Assembly (NCBI GenBank): GCA_028704195.1
Contig: JAQVLL010000071.1
Location: 1 to 8,189 of the forward strand
Direction of reading: 5' to 3'
From: Smithellaceae bacterium
GTDB taxonomy: Bacteria > Desulfobacterota > Syntrophia > Syntrophales > Smithellaceae
DNA length: 8,189 bases
Positions 1 to 5,508 of this stretch are shown here, piece by piece; the stretch's first letter is position 1, and each line of letters starts with the position of its first letter. The position numbers and the translations under genes are program-made. Under the pieces are notes generated by a model that saw nothing but the letters and a program-made list of their open reading frames with translations, made no database searches and was not told the DNA's origin.

Positions 1-22
1 GTATTTATTTATAATGTATAAC

Positions 23-181
23 TCACTCGGGAGAAAACTCGCTCTTGTCGGCACCGCAAACCGGACAGGTCCAGTCCTCCGGCAGATCCTTAAACTCCGT
101 CCCCTTCGCCACATCATTTTCCGGATCACCGTTGGCCGGATCGTAAACATAACCGCATATTCCACAAACATACTTTTTCAT
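23..181 (-). CDS. Rubredoxin
   Basis: This 52-residue protein is a complete classical rubredoxin, a small cytoplasmic one-electron carrier with a single Fe(Cys)4 centre. The iron ligands are visible as C6-x2-C9-G and C39-P-x-C42-G, with the usual aromatic and acidic surroundings (Y11, Y13, P15, W37). Length is typical of the family (about 52-54 residues). The ATG at 181-179 has a strong AGGAGG six bases upstream, and the stop is TGA at 25-23. It lies 30 bp downstream of the flavodiiron protein gene with no terminator between, so the two are probably co-transcribed. In Desulfovibrio gigas the same pairing makes rubredoxin the electron donor to rubredoxin:oxygen oxidoreductase, and I infer that role here. 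No residue is missing. The family call is very secure; the partnership is inferred from position. Confidence 0.97.
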   Translation of the reverse strand: MKKYVCGICGYVYDPANGDPENDVAKGTEFKDLPEDWTCPVCGADKSEFSPE

Positions 182-187
182 TGGTTT

Positions 188-194
188 CCTCCTT
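188..194 (-). promoter_or_regulatory. Ribosome binding site of rubredoxin
   Basis: On the minus strand this reads AAGGAGG, six bases before the ATG at 181-179. It fixes the start of this short gene and lies in the 30-bp gap after the flavodiiron protein stop codon. Confidence 0.85.
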
Positions 195-211
195 CCTTCC
201 CGAAAATTTCT

Positions 212-1420
212 TCAATCAGTAATTCTTTTTTTCAATTCAGCCGCAACTGTCCGGCCCAACTCCGAACATTTTTCCAGAACATCCTCGCCCGGAACATGCT
301 TAACAGAAACCGGTTCCGCCACGATTTCCACTTTCATCTCTTTGAGAATAGCCTCCAGATCCTTGACGGATTCCCCGCTCCAGCCGAATGAGCCAAAAAC
401 CGCGCCAATCAGATGAGCAGGCTTCAATCCCTTCACATAGGTCATCACATCCGCCATCTGCGGTAAAATATTGTTGTTGAGCGTCGGTGAACCAATAATC
501 AACGCACCTGCCTCCAGTACTTCATAAATCACTTCACTGCGGTGTACCTCGTTTGCGGATAAAAGTTTGACGCGGACTCCTTCACGCGCCATTGATTCGG
601 CAATTGCTTTGGCCATTATTTCCGTGGAATGCCACATGGTCGCGTAAACCACGACAGCTTTATTGACTGGCTTCTGCAGTGCCCACTTTTTGTACAGGTC
701 AAGAATAAAGCCTAAATTCTGCCGCCAGACGGGGCCGTGATCCGGTGCAAATACTTTGAACGTCCAGCCTGTGGCGGCAACCTTATCCAGCGCCTTGAGA
801 ACAACCGGCGAATAAGGCAGAACGATATTGGCGTAATAAGTTGCCGCTTCATATTCCAGCATATCCGCGGACAGTTGATCGGCAAAACGCTCGAATGTTG
901 CCAGATGCATGCCGAAAGCATCCTGAGAAAACAGCACACCGTCTTTTTCCAGGTATGAAAACATGGAATCCGGCCAGTGAATCATCCGGGTTTCCATAAA
1001 CTTTAAATCCATATTACCCAGGTTGAGCGATTCGCCATCCTTGACCGGTTGGACATCGTGGTGGTCGTGGAAAATATCCTTGAGGGTTTTAACCCCAACC
1101 GCCGAGGCAAATACTTTTTCAGGTTTAATAAGGTCAATAACCTGTAAAAGGCATCCGGAATGATCCTGCTCGGAATGATTGGAAACAATATAATCGATTT
1201 TTGATGGATCAACTACGGACGCAATCCTCGACAGCATCTCGTCCATAAAAGGCGCCTTGACCGTATCGATCAGCGTGATCTTATCCGCCATGATCAGATA
1301 GGCGTTATAGGTGCTGCCGTGCGGTGTTGTATAGCCGTGAAAGTCCCGGATGGACCAGTCGATCACGCCTACCCAGTACACATGCTCACTGATTTGAATC
1401 GCGGAATAAATGTCTTTCAT
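212..1420 (-). CDS. Flavodiiron protein (A-type; rubredoxin:oxygen/NO oxidoreductase)
   Basis: This 402-residue cytoplasmic enzyme belongs to the flavodiiron (FprA/ROO) family, which reduces O2 to water and/or NO to N2O with electrons from rubredoxin. Residues 1 to about 250 form a metallo-beta-lactamase-like domain with a complete set of diiron ligands: H82, E84, D86, H87 (HxExDH), H148, D167 and H228. From about residue 253 there is a flavodoxin-like FMN domain, with the phosphate-binding loop at TMWHSTE (261-267) and a further FMN loop near SPTLNNN (311-317). No rubredoxin or flavin reductase domain is fused at the C-terminus, which makes it class A; rubredoxin is encoded separately just downstream. 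The frame stays open upstream to 1483, but the ATG at 1420-1418 has AGGAGG six bases before it, and the extra 21 residues would run through the predicted promoter. Sequence alone does not decide between O2 and NO as the physiological substrate. Confidence 0.95.
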   Translation of the reverse strand: MKDIYSAIQISEHVYWVGVIDWSIRDFHGYTTPHGSTYNAYLIMADKITLIDTVKAPFMDEMLSRIASVVDPSKIDYIVSNHSEQDHSGCLLQVIDLIKPEKVFASAVGVKTLKDIFHDHHDVQPVKDGESLNLGNMDLKFMETRMIHWPDSMFSYLEKDGVLFSQDAFGMHLATFERFADQLSADMLEYEAATYYANIVLPYSPVVLKALDKVAATGWTFKVFAPDHGPVWRQNLGFILDLYKKWALQKPVNKAVVVYATMWHSTEIMAKAIAESMAREGVRVKLLSANEVHRSEVIYEVLEAGALIIGSPTLNNNILPQMADVMTYVKGLKPAHLIGAVFGSFGWSGESVKDLEAILKEMKVEIVAEPVSVKHVPGEDVLEKCSELGRTVAAELKKRITD

Positions 1421-1426
1421 GAACCG

Positions 1427-1432
1427 CCTCCT
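1427..1432 (-). promoter_or_regulatory. Ribosome binding site that sets the flavodiiron start
   Basis: The minus strand reads AGGAGG six bases before the ATG at 1420-1418. It selects this start over an in-frame ATG 63 bases upstream, and the chosen N-terminus (MKDIYSAIQI) matches the usual start of the family. Confidence 0.85.
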
Positions 1433-1455
1433 GAGAATTAAAGTTCTGAATTGGT

Positions 1456-1483
1456 AATATAAGTTTCGATTCCGTGTCGTCAA
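1456..1483 (-). promoter_or_regulatory. Predicted sigma70-type promoter for flavodiiron protein-rubredoxin
   Basis: On the minus strand a TTGACG box (1478-1483, five of six matches to TTGACA) is followed after 16 bases by TATATT (1456-1461, five of six matches to TATAAT). The expected transcript start near 1449 gives a leader of about 30 bases, ending in the strong ribosome binding site. This supports separate transcription from the upstream ior genes. It is a pattern match without experimental support. Confidence 0.55.
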
Positions 1484-1498
1484 CCTTTATTTATTAAC

Positions 1499-1534
1499 TG
1501 TGACAACTAAAAAAATTATGTGTTTTGTGACGAC
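1499..1534. repeat. Direct repeat TGTGACAAC / TGTGACGAC upstream of the flavodiiron promoter
   Basis: Two nine-base copies differing at one position lie at 1499-1507 and 1526-1534, 27 bp apart, just upstream of the predicted -35 box. They contain TGTGA, the half-site core bound by CRP/FNR-family regulators. Neither copy has the inverted partner at the usual six-base spacing, so a regulator site is only a possibility. Confidence 0.3.
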
Positions 1535-1649
1535 CTCGAAAAAGGCTGCAGGCAAGGCGGGCAAATCCCGAGGAATGATACGTACATGCTTTACGCCACG
1601 TGACGATGGTTGCAGCGAAACGCAGCATCCGGCCTGTTTTTTTCGGCCG
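1535..1649. repeat. Degenerate palindromic extragenic repeat
   Basis: About 115 bp of the gap after iorB has repeat-like structure. CGAAAAAGGC at 1537-1546 is mirrored by an inverse CGAAAAAAA at 1637-1645. A central CGTA/TACG pair (1581-1584 and 1592-1595) brackets a seven-base loop, and blocks such as GCAAATC and the inverse of GATGGTTGC partly pair between. A further CGGCC/GGCCG pair (1630-1634 and 1645-1649) sits three bases beyond the iorB stop and could form a hairpin. From memory, the left half (GGCTGCAGGCAAGGCG, then AATCCCGAGGAATGA) resembles intergenic palindromic repeats that recur in Desulfobacterota genomes. Only one copy is in the window, so repetitiveness cannot be shown here. 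It could act as transcript-end structure for the ior operon or simply be a decayed non-autonomous element. Confidence 0.5.
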
Positions 1650-1651
1650 CC

Positions 1652-2266
1652 TTATTTGATCATATCGGCGCCTGCGTCAAAAGCCTTCAGATTTACTTTA
1701 TATTTACCCGCCGAAAGTGTTTTTTTGATTTCTTTTTCAAACCTTCGCCGGTCAAAAGGCAGAAGGCCTGTTTTGGACAGCGCACCTATCATGACAATAT
1801 TGCTTAAAACAGGATTGCCAAGCCTAAGACCGACGGAAGTAGCGTCAATCTCCCAGCACGCGGCGGATAATCGTTCAAAAGCGTCTCTGATGGTTTCCCC
1901 GGAAGGATAAGAAAGCTCACCCGTAATCACGCCAATGGGATAGACGGGACGTGAATTGTATAAAACGCAAACCTGCGGATTGCCGTAAACCGTCAAAACG
2001 CGAAGGGCTTCAAGGGGTTCAAGACCGACAATCACGTCGGCCCCGCCGCGAGGAATCTGCGGGCTTTTGACCGAATCGTGTGAAATGCGCAGATGACTCA
2101 TCACTGAACCGCCACGCTGAGACATGCCGAATGTCTCACCGATGGTGACGACATATCCCGCATCGACAAGCATATGGGCCAGTGTTCTCGACGCCATCAC
2201 ATTACCCTGACCACCGACACCGGTTAAGATGACATTCCTTGTTTTTATAAAAGTCTTTTCTTTCAT
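1652..2266 (-). CDS. iorB: Indolepyruvate:ferredoxin oxidoreductase, beta subunit
   Basis: This 204-residue protein is the small subunit of the indolepyruvate (aryl-2-oxoacid):ferredoxin oxidoreductase and carries the catalytic gamma-type domain of the 2-oxoacid:acceptor oxidoreductase superfamily. Residues 11-21 hold the glycine-rich GVGGQG loop (16-21), residues 44-60 the family signature ETFGMSQRGGSV, and residues 149-162 the LGNPVLSNIVMIGA segment. With IorA it decarboxylates indolepyruvate, phenylpyruvate or hydroxyphenylpyruvate to the aryl-acetyl-CoA while reducing ferredoxin. Its length is normal for a separate beta subunit. The ATG at 2266-2264 overlaps the iorA stop as ATGA, indicating translational coupling; GGAGGT lies 12 bases upstream, which is rather far. 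The frame is open upstream for 19 more codons, but these lie inside iorA and do not look like family sequence. Confidence 0.93.
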   Translation of the reverse strand: MKEKTFIKTRNVILTGVGGQGNVMASRTLAHMLVDAGYVVTIGETFGMSQRGGSVMSHLRISHDSVKSPQIPRGGADVIVGLEPLEALRVLTVYGNPQVCVLYNSRPVYPIGVITGELSYPSGETIRDAFERLSAACWEIDATSVGLRLGNPVLSNIVMIGALSKTGLLPFDRRRFEKEIKKTLSAGKYKVNLKAFDAGADMIK

Positions 2267-4209
2267 CCCGGTGCGCTGACCTCCGTTTTCACAATCGCCT
2301 GCTGCGGACAGATCGACGCGCATACACCGCAGCCGGCACAGATGACTTCATCGACCACGGCTTTCTTTGTGTCGCGATCCCAGGTGAGGGCCGGACAGCG
2401 GAAAATCCGCGTGCAAAGCCGATTGCAGCCGCAGGCCTCACCAATGCACAAGGACTCATCCACTTTGACATCAAATGCCTTCTTCCCTTTTTTCTCAGGA
2501 CTCAGGGCACAGGCCTGACGCAGGATCAGCACCTTGAGCGATCCTTTATCCGCAAGAAAAGAGGTCAGTATTCTGCTGGTTGACGCAAGATCAAATGGAT
2601 CGCTGACGGCCACTTTCGCTCCGATCGCCTTGCAGATCGCGGCAATGTCAACCGCGGGGACCACGTCTTTGAGCGCACTTACCGCCAGACCCGGATGCGG
2701 CTGAAACCCCGTCATGGCAGTTCCCGCATTGTCCAGAACAATAAAGGTTATATCCGCCCGGTTGTGCTGCGCGTTGATCAGCGCCGGAATCACCGCGTGA
2801 TAAAATGTGGAATCCCCGCAGACGGCCAGAATTGGTTTATCCAGACCAAACCGGGACAATTGGGCAAAGCCGCTGGCCAGTCCCGTTCCAGACCCCATGG
2901 AATGAAGCGTAGGCATCGTGTGATAACCTGTTGCGGGCGAGAGCGCGGCCATCGAATAGCAGCCGATATCGCCACACACAAATCCTTTCCTGCCGTCAAG
3001 GGCAATGGCGTTATGGATATTCCAGAACGATGCACGGTGGGGGCAGCCGGCGCAAAATGTCTGTTCCCGCACCGGAATCAAGGCAGCTGTTTTCTGAACG
3101 TCTGTCTGATAATCCGCTGGCAGGGATTTGCGCTTTACTTTTAGAATTTTTCCCAGCGCGTCGGCCACTATATCTGGATTGAGTTCCCCGGCAAACGGCA
3201 GTGCCCCGTTGTATTTACCGAAGAATGTTTTTACGCCGACCCGGCCAGCGATGCCTGAGGCCAGGACCTTCACGTTTTCCTCCAGAAACGCCATGACTTC
3301 TTCGACGATCAGGATGGTCTTTGCTTTGCGCAAGTATTTTTCAAGAAGATTCGGAGGCAGAGGCCAGGTTGTGGCCAGTTTCAGAATCCCCACTCTCTTT
3401 TGCAGACCAAGCATTTCAACGGCTTCACAGGAATAAAGAAAACAGGCGCTGCTGGTGATGATGAGGAGATCCGGTTTTGCCGGGCCGGTGTATCGGTTAA
3501 AAGGACTGTTATCAAACATCCTCTGGACATCTTTGAGCTTTTGCTGGCGAAGCAGATGCTTGGCCATAACCGGCGTACTGATCATCGGTCCGGTTTGCGA
3601 ATCCATCACCGGCCCGTCATACTCAAACGCGGCGTTTCTTCTTTTTGTCGGCAGTTTTCCGCAAGTCACATTGCCGCTGGCGTGCGACATGCGCGTAACG
3701 GATCGCAGCATGACGACATTGCCGATTGCTTCAGATAGTTCAAACGCCCATTTCGTAATATCCTTGGCATCCTGAAAATCTGTCGGTTCCAGAAGGGGCA
3801 TCTCCATCATGCTCGCAAAATAGCGGGATTCCCCCTCGTTAACACTTGAGAGAGCGCCCGGATCTTCGCAGGACACCAGCACCACTCCGCCCCGCGTTCC
3901 CGACGCGGTCAGGTGCAGAAGAAAATCCGAAGCCACGTTGACGCCATTTTGTTTCATGACGGCCATCGAACGTAAACCGGCAAATGAAGCGGCCGCCGCG
4001 ACTTCGAGCGCCACCTTTTCGATGACCGACCACTCCACGTAAAGATTCCGCTCCCGGGCAACGCCGGCCAGAGACTCGATCACCTCCGAAGATGGCGTTC
4101 CCGGATATCCCGTGGCAACCTCAATGCCGGCTTCCAGCGCACCTCTTGCGATCGCCTCATTGCCCAGAAACAAAACCGTGGATCTGTCCGGTGACAACAG
4201 CTTGCTCAT
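2263..4209 (-). CDS. iorA: Indolepyruvate:ferredoxin oxidoreductase, alpha subunit
   Basis: This 648-residue protein is the large, thiamine-diphosphate-binding subunit of the oxygen-sensitive cytoplasmic aryl-2-oxoacid:ferredoxin oxidoreductase. The N-terminal pyrimidine-binding domain includes GYPGTPSSEV (34-43) and the conserved E64 of WSVIEKVALE. The pyrophosphate-binding domain starts at about residue 385 with FCAGCPHR (385-392) and GDIGC (413-417), followed by the ThDP motif GDSTF (465-469) to LDNAGTAMTG (492-501). The C-terminal ferredoxin domain (about 580-640) binds two [4Fe-4S] clusters. The second motif is ordinary: C624-x2-C627-x2-C630-x3-C634-P. The first is a variant: C588-x4-C593-x-C595-x3-C599-x5-C605-P. 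The ATG overlaps the stop of the upstream FrhB-like gene and the stop overlaps iorB, both as ATGA, so the three proteins are probably made together. The family is certain; the preferred 2-oxoacid is not readable from sequence. Confidence 0.95.
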   Translation of the reverse strand: MSKLLSPDRSTVLFLGNEAIARGALEAGIEVATGYPGTPSSEVIESLAGVARERNLYVEWSVIEKVALEVAAAASFAGLRSMAVMKQNGVNVASDFLLHLTASGTRGGVVLVSCEDPGALSSVNEGESRYFASMMEMPLLEPTDFQDAKDITKWAFELSEAIGNVVMLRSVTRMSHASGNVTCGKLPTKRRNAAFEYDGPVMDSQTGPMISTPVMAKHLLRQQKLKDVQRMFDNSPFNRYTGPAKPDLLIITSSACFLYSCEAVEMLGLQKRVGILKLATTWPLPPNLLEKYLRKAKTILIVEEVMAFLEENVKVLASGIAGRVGVKTFFGKYNGALPFAGELNPDIVADALGKILKVKRKSLPADYQTDVQKTAALIPVREQTFCAGCPHRASFWNIHNAIALDGRKGFVCGDIGCYSMAALSPATGYHTMPTLHSMGSGTGLASGFAQLSRFGLDKPILAVCGDSTFYHAVIPALINAQHNRADITFIVLDNAGTAMTGFQPHPGLAVSALKDVVPAVDIAAICKAIGAKVAVSDPFDLASTSRILTSFLADKGSLKVLILRQACALSPEKKGKKAFDVKVDESLCIGEACGCNRLCTRIFRCPALTWDRDTKKAVVDEVICAGCGVCASICPQQAIVKTEVSAPG

Positions 4210-5363
4210 AATTTCCCTTTTCGTTTCTTCTCAACACCCAAATACTTCCGCACGACCGGATCGTCGCTTTTCAGATACAAAAGATTTTTCGTCGAATGAC
4301 TTTTTTCCACAATATTTTTTAACGCTTTTTTCTTTTTTTCCACTGCCGCGTTTTTCAGTTCCAGCAGGGCCGATGGCGGAGCTTCACGGATTTGAAGTAC
4401 ATGTTTTGCAACGGCCAGTTCGAACAGATGTTTACCGCGATCAGAGCGCACAATGATCTGGTTCCAGCCCCTCATTTCTTCGCAGTCCTTACCGAAGCGC
4501 GCCGCTCCGACAGAAAGGTCGGCAAATTCCGCCGTGCTGTCCATGCAGTAGCGACAGGCGGTCCGCACACAATGATCCACCTCAGCCATTGGCACAGATA
4601 TTAAGCCACCTGCCGTGAAAAGTTCCAGAATGTTTTTCCCTGCCGGTATATCCATTCCGGTCAGATCCGTTATAGACAATCCGTATCGTCCGAGAAGATT
4701 GTAAAATTTTTCCATGGAAAGCGTCCAGCCGCAGAAGAGGCCTATGACCAGTCCCGGTAAGTCGGACCCGTTGTAACCGGGTATTTCCGCTGTTTTCATT
4801 TTTGCCAGAGCCGTCGCCTGACAGGGCGTTGCCACAACCCCCGCCCTTTTTTTACGATCGTCCGGTATTCGGTTGAAAGCAGCAACCGTGGGAGATACCG
4901 TAAACCAGCTTTTTGAATAACCGCGCAATTGGTTTTGATCTGTAACCAGCAGGCCATGTTGTTCAAACTCTTCATTTCGCGAAGAGACTACAGCAGAATC
5001 GATCATTCCTTCTCCCATGGCCAACTCCAGCAACGCTGTGACCGTTCCGCCATGCTGGACATTCACACGCAACCGGGGGTCAAAAGCCCGCGAGAAGTAA
5101 TAACCCTTCACCGCACCGATTTCCGGCGTCAAATCATCCATATTAAAAAGACTTTTTTTAATATGGTCATAATCGGCGGGTGTTCTCGGGCAAAAAGCCC
5201 AACACTTGCCCTCGGGCAGGTCACAGTCAAAAAGCTGCACCGTCCGGTCGGCATAAAAGACCTGATAAGGACAAAGACCTACACAGGCCCCGCAGCCGGT
5301 GCAAAGGCTTTGTTCCAGTACGTTTTTTTTCAGTTCCGTCTGACTGCCGGGCTTTTTGATCAT
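4206..5363 (-). CDS. Ferredoxin-FrhB-like iron-sulfur flavoprotein linked to iorAB
   Basis: This 385-residue protein belongs to the coenzyme F420 hydrogenase/dehydrogenase beta-subunit (FrhB-like) family, whose studied members bind FAD and Fe-S clusters and pass electrons between a partner enzyme and a soluble carrier. A ferredoxin domain opens the protein with C21-x2-C24-x2-C27-x3-C31-P, then an incomplete second set C47-x6-C54-x3-C58-P. The FrhB N-terminal region includes GGTVTALLELAMGEGMIDSA (105-124), the core ATPCQATAL (178-186) and C211. The C-terminal family region carries C265-x4-C270-x2-C273 before ADLSVG (281-286), a probable further cluster site. The C-terminus is lysine-rich (343-347 and 379-384). 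It is the first gene of an ATGA-coupled set with iorA and iorB, so I infer an electron adaptor for IorAB, with F420, NAD(P) or another carrier as second partner. The ribosome binding site is weak. The family call is secure; the function is inferred. Confidence 0.85.
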   Translation of the reverse strand: MIKKPGSQTELKKNVLEQSLCTGCGACVGLCPYQVFYADRTVQLFDCDLPEGKCWAFCPRTPADYDHIKKSLFNMDDLTPEIGAVKGYYFSRAFDPRLRVNVQHGGTVTALLELAMGEGMIDSAVVSSRNEEFEQHGLLVTDQNQLRGYSKSWFTVSPTVAAFNRIPDDRKKRAGVVATPCQATALAKMKTAEIPGYNGSDLPGLVIGLFCGWTLSMEKFYNLLGRYGLSITDLTGMDIPAGKNILELFTAGGLISVPMAEVDHCVRTACRYCMDSTAEFADLSVGAARFGKDCEEMRGWNQIIVRSDRGKHLFELAVAKHVLQIREAPPSALLELKNAAVEKKKKALKNIVEKSHSTKNLLYLKSDDPVVRKYLGVEKKRKGKL

Positions 5364-5389
5364 GGAGCATCCAAAATTTGTGATGGGTG

Positions 5390-5418
5390 TTTATATCGTA
5401 TCCAGGAACATGAGGCAA
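5390..5418 (-). promoter_or_regulatory. Predicted promoter of the FrhB-like/iorAB operon
   Basis: On the minus strand TTGCCT (5413-5418, four of six consensus matches) is followed after 17 bases by TATAAA (5390-5395, five of six). The expected start near 5383 gives a leader of about 20 bases before the ATG at 5363. The 145-bp gap holds no other gene, and I saw no convincing rho-independent terminator for the acylase gene upstream; the only T-rich run, near 5432-5436, has just a three-base-pair stem before it. Confidence 0.4.
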
Positions 5419-5508
5419 GACAATGATGAATAAAAAGCCGTGAGGTTGCCGGAAACTGGAAATGGAATTCTCCCTCCGCGATGTAAACAAATCAGCATCA
5501 TTAATACT

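Noticed and set aside
14..391. Plus-strand 125-codon open frame
   Set aside because: It lies opposite rubredoxin and the flavodiiron C-terminus, which are certain genes, and its translation has no recognisable family features.
1421..1483. N-terminal extension of the flavodiiron protein by 21 residues
   Set aside because: The extension would cover the predicted promoter and the strong ribosome binding site, and its arginine-rich sequence is unlike family N-termini.
1630..1649. Classical rho-independent terminator of iorB
   Set aside because: A five-base-pair CGGCC/GGCCG hairpin exists, but its A-rich (minus strand) tract is in the loop and no T-run follows the stem, so it is not a standard terminator.
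1500..1910. Plus-strand 136-codon open frame starting in the gap upstream of the flavodiiron gene
   Set aside because: It runs antisense into iorB, crosses the palindromic repeat, has no clear ribosome binding site and shows low-complexity translation.
4929..5426. Plus-strand 165-codon open frame
   Set aside because: It is antisense to the conserved cysteine-rich half of the FrhB-like gene; the minus frame carries all the family motifs.
5425..5455. Terminator after the acylase gene
   Set aside because: The minus strand has a T-run after CCG...CGG, but a three-base-pair stem with a nine-base loop is too weak to call.
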